From Nocardioides sp. Soil805 (lineage in GTDB: Bacteria; Actinomycetota; Actinomycetes; Propionibacteriales; Nocardioidaceae): a DNA stretch of 64,000 nt. The stretch lies in NCBI RefSeq assembly GCF_001429625.1, contig NZ_LMSU01000003.1, positions 80,251-144,250 on the forward strand, read 5' to 3'. Numbering within the stretch: position 1 is the first letter of the stretch; each line of letters opens with the position of its first letter. A program made the position numbers and the translations under genes. Positions 1 to 8,638 of this stretch are shown here, piece by piece. The notes below the pieces were generated by a model. It was not told the DNA's origin and made no database searches. It saw nothing but the letters and a program-made list of their open reading frames with translations.

Positions 1-956
1 AGCCCGTAGCGGTGGGTGCACAGCGCCCCCACGTCGAGCGTTCCCTCGGACAGCAGGCGCAGGAGCAGCGGCGTCGTGCGGGTGTCGACGAGGCCGGTCG
101 TGATGGTGACGTCCTTGATCCACAGCGTCTCGAGGTGCAGCGTGGCGGCCTCGCCGTGCACCCCCACGTTGGCCACGTGTCCTCCCGGCCGCACCAGCTC
201 GGTGCACAGCTCGAAGCTGGTGGGGACCCCCACCGCCTCGATGACCACGTCGGCGCCGAGCCCCCCGGTCAGCGAGGAGATCATCGCGACGGCCCCCTCC
301 GGGCCGACCACGTCGTCCGCACCCGCCTCCAGCGCGCTGCGTCGTCGCGCCTCCGCGGGGTCGACCAGGATGACGCGCGAGGGGCTGAAGAGCCTGGCGG
401 TGATGAGGGCCGCCAGTCCGATCGGACCGGCGCCGACCACCACCACCGTGTCACCGGGGGAGACCCGTCCGGCGAGCACGCCCACCTCGTACGACGTGGG
501 CAGGATGTCCGCCAGCATGAGCGCGCCCTCGTTGGTGACGTTGTCGGGCAGCACGTGCAGCGAGTGGTCCGCGAAGGGGACCCGGACCTGCTCGGCCTGG
601 GTGCCGTCGATGGTGTGGCCCAGGACCCAGCCCCCGCCCCCGAGGCACTGTCCGTAGCGGCCCTCCTTGCAGAAGCGGCAGCGACCGCACGAGGAGATGC
701 AGGAGATGAGCACCCTGTCGCCGGTCCTGATGTCGCGCACGTGGTCGCCCACCTCGAGCACCGTGCCGACGGCCTCGTGGCCCAGGATGCGGCCCGCCTC
801 GACCTCCGGGACGTCGCCCTTGAGGATGTGCAGGTCGGTGCCGCAGATCGTGACCGCGTCGACGCGGACGATCGCGTCGTCGGGATCCTTGACGGCCGGG
901 TCCGGCACGTCGACCCAGGACCTGTGGTCGACGCCGCCGTAGACGAGTGCCTTCAT
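1..956 (-). CDS. Zinc-dependent alcohol dehydrogenase, 3' end beyond window
   Basis: Medium-chain zinc alcohol/formaldehyde-type dehydrogenase. The catalytic-zinc ligands C38 and the GHE motif (residues 59-61) are present, as are the four structural-zinc cysteines C90, C93, C96 and C104. A GAGPIG nucleotide-binding loop follows. The start is ATG at 956-954; no stop is reached before base 1, so the C-terminus is missing. A perfect DosR-like inverted repeat lies 81 nt upstream and a second inverted repeat 15 nt upstream. It probably oxidises or reduces a small alcohol or aldehyde with NAD(H) under hypoxic stress. The substrate cannot be read from the sequence. Confidence 0.9.
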   Translation of the reverse strand, partial: MKALVYGGVDHRSWVDVPDPAVKDPDDAIVRVDAVTICGTDLHILKGDVPEVEAGRILGHEAVGTVLEVGDHVRDIRTGDRVLISCISSCGRCRFCKEGRYGQCLGGGGWVLGHTIDGTQAEQVRVPFADHSLHVLPDNVTNEGALMLADILPTSYEVGVLAGRVSPGDTVVVVGAGPIGLAALITARLFSPSRVILVDPAEARRRSALEAGADDVVGPEGAVAMISSLTGGLGADVVIEAVGVPTSFELCTELVRPGGHVANVGVHGEAATLHLETLWIKDVTITTGLVDTRTTPLLLRLLSEGTLDVGALCTHRYG

Positions 957-970
957 GGTGGTCCTCTCCA

Positions 971-990
971 GGATGGGGTGTTCCCCATCC
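971..990. promoter_or_regulatory. Inverted repeat in ADH leader
   Basis: Perfect 8-bp arms GGATGGGG and CCCCATCC separated by TGTT, ending 15 nt before the ADH start codon. It could be an operator or a leader hairpin that hides the ribosome binding site. Its role is unknown. Confidence 0.4.
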
Positions 991-1037
991 TGTGCGGACG
1001 CCCGACCCCGCGCCGGAGGCGTGGTGCCTCGCCCGCC

Positions 1038-1051
1038 GGGACCTTGGTCCC
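1038..1051. promoter_or_regulatory. DosR-like box upstream of ADH
   Basis: GGGACCTTGGTCCC, extended to an 18-bp repeat CCGGGACCTTGGTCCCGG at 1036-1053. All ten arm positions of GGGAC-N4-GTCCC match. It lies between the ADH start (956) and the stop of the next minus-strand gene (1061), so it can only serve the ADH. Confidence 0.7.
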
Positions 1052-1060
1052 GGTGCCCCC

Positions 1061-1933
1061 TCAGGCGCCCGACGGACCGGACTCGGACGGCACCACCGCG
1101 ACGCTCCCGGGTGCCTCGCGCACGACGAGCGGGGTCACGTTGCCCCAGACGATCCGCTGCAGCAGCGGTAGCCGGTGGTGGGCCACGACCACCAGGGCGT
1201 GGTCGCGCGACGCCGCCACGAGCCGCTGGTCGGCGAAGCCCCGCGAGAGCTGGATCGTCACGTCGACGCCCGGGTGCCGCCGCCGGTGCGGCTCGACGAG
1301 GGCCGCGATCCGGCTCCGCCGTCCCTCGTGACCGGGCTCGCCCGGCCCGAGGTCTCCGGTGAGTCCCGTGGAGTCCCAGAAGCAGTGGAGCACCGTGACG
1401 GCCCAGTCCCGCGACGCCGCCACCCTGAAGGCGAAGGCGAGCGCGGGCGTCGAGAGCCCTGTCCCCTCGGTGCCGACCGCGACGCGCGGCCGTGGGTCGG
1501 GACCCTCCCGCACGATCACGACGGGGCACGTCGCGCGCATGACCAGCGAGGCCGCCACGGAGCCCACCGGGGACCAGCGCGGCCCGATCGGGTCGGGGGG
1601 GCCGACGACGAGCATGGCCGCGCCGGCGGACGCGTCCAGCAGGGTCCGGCGCGGACCGCGGCGCGTCACCAGCAGCTGGACCTCGCTCTCGGGCGCCTCG
1701 ACCCCGACCACCTGGCGGGCCTGCCGGACCAGCCGGTGGTCGCGGCGTCCGAGGGTGCCGCGCAGCTCGGCCACCGTGGACCGGCCCGGGACCCGACCGG
1801 CCGCGTGCGCCGCGACGAGCGGTCGGTGCTCGAGACGCGCCTGCGTGCACGCCCAGTGGAGGGCGTCCTGCGCGGTCCGGTCGTGGTCGAGCCCGACCAC
1901 GACCGCGCCGGGGAAGGGCGAGCCGGTCGTCAT
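1061..1933 (-). CDS. Tandem universal stress protein (degenerate UspA domains)
   Basis: A 290-residue protein with two UspA domains, roughly residues 10-140 and 150-290. The first opens with VVVGLDHD, matching the usual beta-strand plus Asp start. The ATP-loop signature G-2x-G-9x-G(S/T) is only partly kept in either half (GPPDPIG...GSV in the first; AHHR...WGN in the second), so ATP binding may be weak or lost. ATG at 1933 was chosen over an upstream start because the family fold begins there. A DosR-like box ends 58 nt upstream. In Mycobacterium, several USPs belong to the DosR regulon. Confidence 0.85.
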   Translation of the reverse strand: MTTGSPFPGAVVVGLDHDRTAQDALHWACTQARLEHRPLVAAHAAGRVPGRSTVAELRGTLGRRDHRLVRQARQVVGVEAPESEVQLLVTRRGPRRTLLDASAGAAMLVVGPPDPIGPRWSPVGSVAASLVMRATCPVVIVREGPDPRPRVAVGTEGTGLSTPALAFAFRVAASRDWAVTVLHCFWDSTGLTGDLGPGEPGHEGRRSRIAALVEPHRRRHPGVDVTIQLSRGFADQRLVAASRDHALVVVAHHRLPLLQRIVWGNVTPLVVREAPGSVAVVPSESGPSGA

Positions 1934-1991
1934 GCGGCCAGCGTGACCGCCCCGGAGCGGCCGGCGACAGCGGCGGTGGGCCCGCCGCCGC

Positions 1992-2005
1992 GGGACGTTG
2001 GTCAC
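1992..2005. promoter_or_regulatory. DosR-like box upstream of USP
   Basis: GGGACGTTGGTCAC, 9 of 10 arm positions. It lies 58 nt upstream of the USP start at 1933 and within the divergent region shared with the membrane protein at 2170. Confidence 0.6.
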
Positions 2006-2047
2006 CGGCCCCTCCGCGACGAGGACGAGCCCAACGTCCGCGTCGGG

Positions 2048-2061
2048 GGGGCCTTCGGGCC
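2048..2061. promoter_or_regulatory. Weak DosR-like box
   Basis: GGGGCCTTCGGGCC keeps only 7 of 10 arm positions but has the CTTC spacer seen in the strong boxes. It lies about 108 nt before the gene at 2170 and could be a secondary site in the divergent promoter, or chance. Confidence 0.25.
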
Positions 2062-2169
2062 CTGCCCCGGGAGCGGCCCCGGGCCCACGCTGGACGGGAG
2101 GGCTCGAGGACCTGGCGAGGACTTCTCGCGAGCGGACCACGCACGGATCGCGGACACCGGAGGGCTGAC

Positions 2170-2757
2170 ATGGCGACCTACCGACTCGGTTGGAGCATCG
2201 TGACCGGGGTCACCTGCCTGCTCGGCCTGACCGGCACCGCCCTCGCCGTGCAACCGGTGCTGTTCTTGTCCGTCGGCGCGACGCTGGCCCTGCTCGGCGC
2301 CCTCATGGCCGTCGCCTTCGCCGAGGAGCTGAAGGGCATGCGGCACCCGGTGCTGACCTTCGCCGCGCTGGCCACGACGCCGGCCCTCCTCCCGGGGCTC
2401 GCCCGGCTGATCGGGTCGGCGACCCCGGTACTCGCTGCGGTGCTGGTGCTCTCCTCGCCCTGGATCGTGACCTGGGCCGACGGCCGGCTACGGCCGTGGC
2501 TGTTGCCGGCACGGATCGTGCAGGCCGGGATGGCCGGCCCCGACGAGGCGTTGCGGCGCCAGTGGGCGGAGTCCACCCGGCAGCTCGCTTCCGCGACGTC
2601 CGTGGCGGACCGGCTGCTGGTGGTGCACGCCCGCGAGCAGATCCTGGAGGACGTGGCCGCACGCAACGGCGGCCGGCTCCCGGCCTTCGTGTGGGGCCTC
2701 CCGGAGATGCGTGGTGGTCTGGACCACCCGTCCAACGAGCCGCACCGACCGCGGTGA
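2170..2757 (+). CDS. Hypothetical membrane protein
   Basis: 195 residues, family not recognised. Hydrophobic segments lie at about residues 9-28, 30-50, 61-80 and 83-98. They are followed by a soluble, charged C-terminal half (about 105-195) rich in Arg, Ala and Glu that is probably cytoplasmic. GGAGGG stands a few bases before the ATG, a good ribosome binding site. It is divergent from the USP at 1933 and shares the box-containing promoter region, so co-regulation is possible. Confidence 0.65.
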   Translation: MATYRLGWSIVTGVTCLLGLTGTALAVQPVLFLSVGATLALLGALMAVAFAEELKGMRHPVLTFAALATTPALLPGLARLIGSATPVLAAVLVLSSPWIVTWADGRLRPWLLPARIVQAGMAGPDEALRRQWAESTRQLASATSVADRLLVVHAREQILEDVAARNGGRLPAFVWGLPEMRGGLDHPSNEPHRPR

Positions 2758-2770
2758 GCGTCGACATCTC

Positions 2771-2784
2771 GGGACCTTCGGCCC
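2771..2784. promoter_or_regulatory. DosR-like box upstream of small ORF/GerMN pair
   Basis: GGGACCTTCGGCCC, 9 of 10 arm positions, 92 nt before the ATG at 2877. It begins 13 nt after the preceding stop, so it marks a new transcription unit. Confidence 0.55.
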
Positions 2785-2876
2785 TACCCGCGTCGCGGGG
2801 CCGAGGCGACCGTGGTTCCACGACGACCGGCGACGGACGGAACAGACGTCTGCGCTCCGACGCGCAAGGGGTGACC

Positions 2877-3122
2877 ATGGCCACGGCAACCGAGGTGAGG
2901 CAGGCCCACCAGGACATGCTCGACGCAGCAGCGCGCCTGGTCGACGAGGTGGGCCACACGTCCGCCGGGGGTGTGCTCCGCTCCTACTGGCGAGCGGTCC
3001 GGCTGATGCGGCAGGCGGGCTGTCCCGTCCCTGCGCTGGCGGACGAGGCCGAGCTTCTGGCGCGTGACCTCCTGGGCGCGCGCGGGGTGCGGGTGCCGCA
3101 CCCGCGACGCACCGCCTCGTGA
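2877..3122 (+). CDS. Small hypothetical protein (81 aa)
   Basis: 81 residues, predicted mostly helical, family not recognised. A stretch near residue 40 (LRSYWRAVRLMRQAGCP) looks amphipathic and holds one Cys. AGGGG five bases before the ATG supports this start. Its stop overlaps the next start as GTGA, so the two genes are translationally coupled. The DosR-like box at 2771 is the nearest regulatory signal. Confidence 0.6.
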   Translation: MATATEVRQAHQDMLDAAARLVDEVGHTSAGGVLRSYWRAVRLMRQAGCPVPALADEAELLARDLLGARGVRVPHPRRTAS

Positions 3123-4003
3123 GGCCCGGCCCGCCGGCCGCCGCGCTCGTGCTGGCGTGCCTCGCCGGTGCTGCCGCGCTGCCGGGCGCGGCCACGGGGA
3201 GCCCCGCCGCGACCCCGGTCCTCGTCGACATCAGGGCGTCCCACCACCCCGGCGTCGACCGGGTGGTCCTCGAGCTCGACGGCGCCCTGCCCGCGCGCAT
3301 CCGGGTGCGGTACGTCGACCGGCTGGTGGCCGACGGCTCCGGCCTGCCGGTCCGCATCGCCGGGCAGGCCGTCCTGCGCGTGGAGCTGAGCCCCGCCCAG
3401 GCCCATGACGACGCCGGGCGTCCCACGGTGCCGCGGCGCACGGCGTACGCCCTGCCCAACGTGATGACCACGGTCCGGGCGGGCGACTTCGAGGGAGTCA
3501 CGACGTACGGCATCGGGCTGGCCAGGCGCACCCCGTTCGAGGTCTCGACGCTGCGCAACCCGAGCCGGGTCGTCATCGACGTGCGTGCAGGCTTCCGCAC
3601 CGAGCGACGCCCGGTGTTCTTCCTCGACCAGGACCGGTTCGTCGACAACGTCGAGCCGTTCTTCGTGCGCCGGATGCGTCCGGTCCGACCCGGCACCCCG
3701 GCCACCGGCCTCATGGACCGGCTCTTCGCCGGCCCGCTGCCCGCGGAGCGTCGGGCGGGGCTGCGGCTGGTGCGCTCGCGCGCCCGGGGGTACACCGACC
3801 TGACGGTGTCGGCCGGCGTGGCCCGGGTCCGGCTCACCGGCGGGTGCAGCAGCGGCGGCTCGACGGTCACCGTCGCCGGCTCCGTCCTGCCGACGCTGCG
3901 CCACCTGCCGACGGTCGACTGGGTGAAGGTCCTCGACCCGGCCGGCCAGACGGCCGACCCCACCGGGTCGACGGACTCGATCCCGGCCTGTCTCGAGCCC
4001 TGA
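3119..4003 (+). CDS. Secreted AMIN-like plus GerMN domain protein
   Basis: 294 residues starting at GTG inside the previous gene's stop. An N-terminal signal sequence (about residues 1-30, Ala/Leu-rich) precedes an AMIN-like beta domain (about 35-165, ending NPSRVVIDV). A GerMN-type domain follows (about 175-270, with LTGGCSSGGSTVTVAGSVLPTL). In known proteins these domains act at the cell envelope, often in peptidoglycan-associated or sporulation-type contexts. A precise role is not assignable. Coupling to the 81-aa gene suggests joint expression. Confidence 0.65.
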   Translation: MRPGPPAAALVLACLAGAAALPGAATGSPAATPVLVDIRASHHPGVDRVVLELDGALPARIRVRYVDRLVADGSGLPVRIAGQAVLRVELSPAQAHDDAGRPTVPRRTAYALPNVMTTVRAGDFEGVTTYGIGLARRTPFEVSTLRNPSRVVIDVRAGFRTERRPVFFLDQDRFVDNVEPFFVRRMRPVRPGTPATGLMDRLFAGPLPAERRAGLRLVRSRARGYTDLTVSAGVARVRLTGGCSSGGSTVTVAGSVLPTLRHLPTVDWVKVLDPAGQTADPTGSTDSIPACLEP

Positions 4004-4018
4004 GCGACCGGCGCTGGG

Positions 4019-4924
4019 TCAGTCCCGGAGGGCGAGCGGCACCAGCGCCACCGCGCAGGAGGCGTGCTCCAGCACGGAGCTGGCCACGGAGCCGTAGACC
4101 ATCTCGTGGGCGGCGCTGCCGTGGTGGGTGCCGAGGACCACCATCTCCTTGTCGGCGGCGGCGTCGAGGATCGCCAGGTCGGCGAGCCCGGTGGCGAGCG
4201 CGCGGCGCACGACGACATCCGGGTACTTCTCGGCCATGCCCGCCAGGGTCTCGGCGAGGATGATCAGCTCGTCCTCGTCGCCGTGGACGCCCTCCTGGTC
4301 GCCGTGGGCATGCGCGGCGGCGTGCCGGACGTCCCAGTAGGCGTGCAGGACGGTGAGCGGGAGCTCGCGCATGGAAGCCTGCTGGAAGGCGAGCTCGAGG
4401 GCCGGGGCGCACCGGTCCGAGCCGTCGACCGCGACCAGGACGCCGTGGCGGTCGGCCCCGTCCGGGGGCCGCATCACGACCAGGGGACAGGGGACGTGGT
4501 GGGCGACGCCCACCGCGACCGAGCCGAGGAGCAGGCTGGCCAGCGGGCCACGTCCGCGGGAGCCCAGGACCACCATGGAGGCCCGGCTCGCGACGTCGAG
4601 CAGCACCTGGCGGGGGTCGCCGAAGCCGAGCACCTCGTGCACCTCCACCTCCGGCGCCTGCCCGGTCACGTCGGCGTGCACCTCGGTGAGCAGCTCGTGC
4701 GCCTGGGACTCCAGGGCCTCCAGCCCGATGCCGGTCCCCATGCTGGGTGACAGGCCGACCGGGGCGAGCCACACGGTGCTCATCGGCGACAGGGCGTGGA
4801 CCAGCGTGAGCGGCCGACGCGTGAGCCGGGCCTGGGCGACGGCGAAGTCCACGGCCAGGTCGGCCGCGACGGAGCCGTCGATCGCGGCCACGACGGTGCC
4901 CAGGGGTGCTTGGACGGTGTTCAT
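4019..4924 (-). CDS. Tandem universal stress protein
   Basis: 301 residues with two UspA domains, each beginning with a beta strand followed by Asp (VVAAIDGS; VLVAVDGS). The first has an intact ATP signature GSRG-9x-GS. In the second, GTHH-9x-GS, the second glycine is replaced by His, so one site may bind nucleotide and the other not. ATG at 4924 is the family start. Its promoter holds a DosR-like box 98 nt upstream, inside the end of the exonuclease gene. It resembles mycobacterial tandem USPs such as Rv2623 in layout. Confidence 0.9.
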   Translation of the reverse strand: MNTVQAPLGTVVAAIDGSVAADLAVDFAVAQARLTRRPLTLVHALSPMSTVWLAPVGLSPSMGTGIGLEALESQAHELLTEVHADVTGQAPEVEVHEVLGFGDPRQVLLDVASRASMVVLGSRGRGPLASLLLGSVAVGVAHHVPCPLVVMRPPDGADRHGVLVAVDGSDRCAPALELAFQQASMRELPLTVLHAYWDVRHAAAHAHGDQEGVHGDEDELIILAETLAGMAEKYPDVVVRRALATGLADLAILDAAADKEMVVLGTHHGSAAHEMVYGSVASSVLEHASCAVALVPLALRD

Positions 4925-5017
4925 GCTGCTCTCCTCGTGCCGTCGCCAGCGGACCTCGCTGTCGTACTCCCAGACTCGTCCGGCGGGCCGCGGACCACGA
5001 GGGGCGCTCGGTCCCGA

Positions 5018-6034
5018 TCAGCGGGACGTTGGACCCGCCGACGCCGGGTCCCCGGTGAGCACCCGGACCGCGAGGTCCGTGGTCGCCTCGATGCCGAGGA
5101 AGCCGACGACCCGGCTCACCCGGTCGATGTCGAGCGGGAGCAGCCCGGGCGTCCCGGGCACGTCCGGGGTGAGCCCGAGGTCGAGGTCGTCGCGCCCGGA
5201 CATCATCCGCACGTTGAAGTCGTAGCGCTCGCGGGCCCCGGGCGCGGTGAGGCGGCGTACGACGCCTGCTCCCAGCCGCCGTCCGCCGGTCTCGGCGGCC
5301 AGGTCGTCGAGGGCGGCCGCCAGCGACCGGCCGCCGTCGTGGTCGACGTCGGCCCACACCGCGTCCATCGACCCCGCCGCCAGCAGCAGTGCGGCGGCGG
5401 CCTTCTCACCGATCCCGCTCACCCCGGGGAGGTTGTCGCTGGCGTCGCCGCGCAGGGCGGCGTACGCGAGGTAGCTCTCGGCGGCCACGCCGTACATCGC
5501 GTGCAGGCGCGCCGGGTTGAGCAGGGGAGAGGCGTTGATGCCGCCGTCGATGAGCCGCAGCACCCGGGTGTGGTCGCTGATGTGGGCGAAGGCGTCCCGG
5601 TCAGAGGTGATGATGACGCAGTTCCAGTCGTGGGTGCGCGCCCACGTGGCGCCGGAGGCGTTGACGTCGTCGGCCTCGAGGCCCGGTGGCGTGAGGGTCG
5701 CCAGGCCCAGGGCGTCGAGCAGCGTGCCCGCGCGCTCGAGCTGGTCCACCAGCTCGGGGTCCTTCTCGGCGCGCCCGGCCTTGTAGTCGGGGTAGAGGTC
5801 GCGGCGCACCGATCCCGTCCGGTCGTCCAGCCCGAAGAGGACCGCGTCCGGGGCGAAGCGGTCCACGGACTCCAGGATCTGGCGCAGCATCCCGTGCAGC
5901 GCCCACACCGGGCGACCCGCGCGGTCGGTGATCCGCGTGTGCGCCCGTGCGTGGTGGTTGCGGTGGAGCAGCGACGGGGCGTCGACGACCAGGAGCAGTC
6001 GACGCTCGGGCGGCTGGGACGGCAGGGGCGGCAT
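5018..6034 (-). CDS. 5'-3' exonuclease (PolI N-terminal/FEN family)
   Basis: A 338-residue stand-alone homologue of the 5'-nuclease domain of DNA polymerase I. Acidic metal-ligand motifs are visible: VVDAPSLLHR, FGLDDRTGSVRRDLYPDYKAGR, EADDV and ITSDRD. The helix-hairpin-helix segment LRGDASDNLPGVSGIGEKAA binds DNA in this family. No polymerase domain follows. It starts 40 nt after the PEP synthase stop in the same direction, so it may be read from the ppsA promoter. It probably removes flaps or RNA primers. Confidence 0.9.
   Translation of the reverse strand: MPPLPSQPPERRLLLVVDAPSLLHRNHHARAHTRITDRAGRPVWALHGMLRQILESVDRFAPDAVLFGLDDRTGSVRRDLYPDYKAGRAEKDPELVDQLERAGTLLDALGLATLTPPGLEADDVNASGATWARTHDWNCVIITSDRDAFAHISDHTRVLRLIDGGINASPLLNPARLHAMYGVAAESYLAYAALRGDASDNLPGVSGIGEKAAAALLLAAGSMDAVWADVDHDGGRSLAAALDDLAAETGGRRLGAGVVRRLTAPGARERYDFNVRMMSGRDDLDLGLTPDVPGTPGLLPLDIDRVSRVVGFLGIEATTDLAVRVLTGDPASAGPTSR
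5023..5036. promoter_or_regulatory. DosR-like box upstream of second USP
   Basis: GGGACGTTGGACCC, 9 of 10 arm positions, flanked GC...GC. It overlaps the last codons of the exonuclease gene and lies 98 nt before the USP start at 4924. Confidence 0.55.
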
Positions 6035-6074
6035 GGCGGGCCCAGCCTGCCACCCGCGGGTCGGCGCCGCGGCC

Positions 6075-8501
6075 TCAGGCGGGGTGCGGTGCCGGCAGCA
6101 CCGGTTCGTCGGCCCGTGCCAGCCGCATCTCCAGGTCGAGCACCGCCCGGGTCGTGCTCACCAGGCTGTCGGGGTTGAGGCTCATCGAGTCGATGCCGAG
6201 CTCGACGAGGAACTGCGCCATGTCCGGGTAGTCGGACGGCGCCTGGCCGCACAGGCCCGAGTGGATGCCGTTGCGCCGGCACCCCTCGACCGCCAGCTCG
6301 ATCATCCGCTTCACCCCGGGGTCGCGCTCGTCGTAGTCGAAGGCCACGAGGTCGCTGTCGCGGTCCACGCCGAGGGTCAGCTGGGTGAGGTCGTTGGAGC
6401 CGATGGAGAGTCCGTCGAAGCGCCGCGCGAACTCGTCGACCAGGATGACGTTGTTGGGGATCTCGCACATCGCATAGATCTCCAGCCCGTTGGTGCCGCG
6501 CCCGAGCCCGTGCTCGGCCATGGTCGCGAGCACCAGGTCGGCCTCGGCGAGGCGGCGTACGAACGGGATCATCAGGACCACGTTGGTCAGCCCCATGTCG
6601 TCGCGGACCCGCTTCATCGCCCGGCACTCCAGCGCGAACCCCTCGGCGTACGCCGGGTGCGCGTAGCGCGAGGCGCCCCGGAAGCCGATCATCGGGTTGT
6701 CCTCGACCGGCTCGAAGGACGCGCCGCCGAGCAGGGTGGCGTACTCGTTGCTCTTGAAGTCCGACATGCGTACGACGACGGGCTTGGGGTGGAAGGCGGC
6801 GGCGATGGTGGCGATCCCCTCGGAGAGGCGCTCGACGACGTAGGCGCCGCCGTCCGCGTGGCCGGCCACGAGCCGTTCCACCGCGGCCCGCTCGGTCGCG
6901 TCGGTGACGAGCTCGGGGTGCAGCGCGGCCATGGGGTGCACCCGGACGGACTCGGTGAAGACGAACTCCATCCGCGCCAGCCCGACACCGTCGTTGGGCA
7001 GGAACGAGGTCTTGAAGGCCAGGCCGGGATTGCCGAGGTTGACCATGATGCGGGTGCGCGGGCGCAGCAGGGCGCCGACGTCGATCTCCTCGACGCGGTA
7101 CGCCGCCTCGTCGCGGTAGACGCGTCCGGCGTCGCCCTCGGCGCACGAGACCGTGACCATCGTCCCGTCCGGGATGGCCGTGGAGCCGTCCCCGGTCCCC
7201 ACCACCGCGGGCACGCCCTGCTCGCGCGCGATGATGGCAGCGTGGCAGGTCCGCCCGCCGCGGTCGGTGACGACGGCGGCCGCGGTCTTCATCACCGGCT
7301 CCCAGTCCGGCGTGGTGGTCTCCGAGACGAGCACCTCCCCGGGGCGGAAGTCCGCGAGCTGCTCGGCGCTGCGGATGACCCGCGCGCGCCCGGTCGCGAT
7401 CCGGGCGCCCACCGAGCGGCCCGTGCTGAGCAGCGGGCCGTGCGACTCGACGACGAAGCGCTCCATCACGGTCGTGGAGGCGGCGGCGGTGACGGTCTCG
7501 GGTCGGGCCTGCACGATGTAGATCAACCCGTCGAGGCCGTCCTTGGCCCACTCGATGTCCATCGGCCGCCCGTAGTGCCGCTCGATGGCGAGCGCCGTCC
7601 CGGTGAGCGCGAGCACCTCGGTGTCGGTCAGGGAGAAGCGCGCCCGGTCGGCGTCGGGGGTGTCCTCGTCGCGGGTCGTGGAGCCGGCGCCCCGGTCGTC
7701 CAGCACCATCCGGATCGCCTTGCCGCCCAGGCGGCGTCGCAGCACGGTGCGGTGCCCGGTCTCGAAGGTCGGCTTGTGGACGTAGAACTCGTCGGGGTCG
7801 ACCGCGCCCTTGACCACGTTCTCGCCGAGCCCGTAGGAGGAGGTGAGGAAGACGACGTCGCGGAAGCCGGACTCGGTGTCCAGGGTGAACAGGACCCCGG
7901 CGGCGGCGCGGTCCGAGCGCACCATCTTCATCACGCCCACGGACAGCCCCACCTGGAGCTGGTCGTAGCCGTGGCGGTGCCGGTAGTGGACGCCGCGGTC
8001 GGTGAAGACGCTGGCGAAGCACTGCCGCACGGCCTCGAGGAGGTCGGCCTCCCCGGAGACGTTGAGGAAGCTGTCGTGCTGTCCCGCGAAGCTGGCGTCG
8101 GGCAGGTCCTCGGCCGTGGCGCTGCTGCGGACCGCGACGCTGACGCCCGCGCCGTACTCCTCCTCCAGCCGGCGGTAGCCGGCCAGCACCTCCGCGGCCA
8201 GGTCGTCCGGGAGCCCCGCCCCGTGGACGATCCCGCGTGCTCGCGCGGCACGGGTGGCCAGGTCGGCGACGTCGTCGTGGTGCAGGCCCTCGAAGGCCTC
8301 CCGGAGGGCGGGCCACGCACCGGCCGCGTCGAGCACGTGCCGGTAGCCCGCGGCGGTGACGGCGAACCCGTCGGGCACCCGCACCCCCTGGTCGGCGAGC
8401 TGTCGGTACATCTCCCCGATGGAAGCGTTCTTGCCACCGACGAGGGGGACGTCGTCGTTGTCGATCTCGTCGAAGCGGCGGACGTAGCGGTGTGCAGGCA
8501 T
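6075..8501 (-). CDS. ppsA: Phosphoenolpyruvate synthase
   Basis: 808 residues, the normal length. It converts pyruvate plus ATP to PEP, AMP and phosphate, the entry to gluconeogenesis. The order is an ATP-grasp pyruvate-binding domain (VPLVGGKNASIGEM at 18-31; VRSSATAEDLPDASFAGQ), the swivelling phospho-His domain (GGRTCHAA, H420), and the C-terminal PEP-binding barrel with SGLCGQAPSDYPD and SLNPDS. A perfect DosR-like box is 67 nt upstream, shared with the divergent sensor kinase. This ties carbon rerouting to the putative hypoxia response. Confidence 0.95.
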   Translation of the reverse strand: MPAHRYVRRFDEIDNDDVPLVGGKNASIGEMYRQLADQGVRVPDGFAVTAAGYRHVLDAAGAWPALREAFEGLHHDDVADLATRAARARGIVHGAGLPDDLAAEVLAGYRRLEEEYGAGVSVAVRSSATAEDLPDASFAGQHDSFLNVSGEADLLEAVRQCFASVFTDRGVHYRHRHGYDQLQVGLSVGVMKMVRSDRAAAGVLFTLDTESGFRDVVFLTSSYGLGENVVKGAVDPDEFYVHKPTFETGHRTVLRRRLGGKAIRMVLDDRGAGSTTRDEDTPDADRARFSLTDTEVLALTGTALAIERHYGRPMDIEWAKDGLDGLIYIVQARPETVTAAASTTVMERFVVESHGPLLSTGRSVGARIATGRARVIRSAEQLADFRPGEVLVSETTTPDWEPVMKTAAAVVTDRGGRTCHAAIIAREQGVPAVVGTGDGSTAIPDGTMVTVSCAEGDAGRVYRDEAAYRVEEIDVGALLRPRTRIMVNLGNPGLAFKTSFLPNDGVGLARMEFVFTESVRVHPMAALHPELVTDATERAAVERLVAGHADGGAYVVERLSEGIATIAAAFHPKPVVVRMSDFKSNEYATLLGGASFEPVEDNPMIGFRGASRYAHPAYAEGFALECRAMKRVRDDMGLTNVVLMIPFVRRLAEADLVLATMAEHGLGRGTNGLEIYAMCEIPNNVILVDEFARRFDGLSIGSNDLTQLTLGVDRDSDLVAFDYDERDPGVKRMIELAVEGCRRNGIHSGLCGQAPSDYPDMAQFLVELGIDSMSLNPDSLVSTTRAVLDLEMRLARADEPVLPAPHPA

Positions 8502-8536
8502 GTCTCAGGTCTAGACGGGGTCAGGGGCCCGGCACA

Positions 8537-8551
8537 GGGGCGAAGTGCCCC
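8537..8551. promoter_or_regulatory. Inverted repeat in ppsA leader
   Basis: GGGGC-GAAGT-GCCCC, perfect 5-bp arms with a 5-nt spacer, 35 nt before the ppsA start. It may be a degenerate second box with altered spacing, or a leader hairpin. Confidence 0.25.
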
Positions 8552-8568
8552 ACCTGCGGCGTGAGTGA

Positions 8569-8582
8569 GGGACCTTCGTCCC
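8569..8582. promoter_or_regulatory. DosR-like box between ppsA and sensor kinase
   Basis: GGGACCTTCGTCCC, all ten arm positions match. It is placed centrally in the 137-nt divergent region, 67 nt from ppsA and 56 nt from the kinase ATG, so one site could control both directions. Confidence 0.7.
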
Positions 8583-8638
8583 GCCCAGCAGGATGCCACG
8601 TGCGAGGGAAGCGGGATCCGGCGCTCAGGGCTACCCTC

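Noticed and set aside
12..1331. Long plus-strand open frame across the ADH region
   Set aside because: It is an Arg/Gly/Pro-rich shadow of the ADH on the other strand; GC-rich DNA lacks stops in the shadow frames.
2048..2061. A full-strength DosR box
   Set aside because: Only 7 of 10 arm bases match; kept as a weak site and not counted among the nine.
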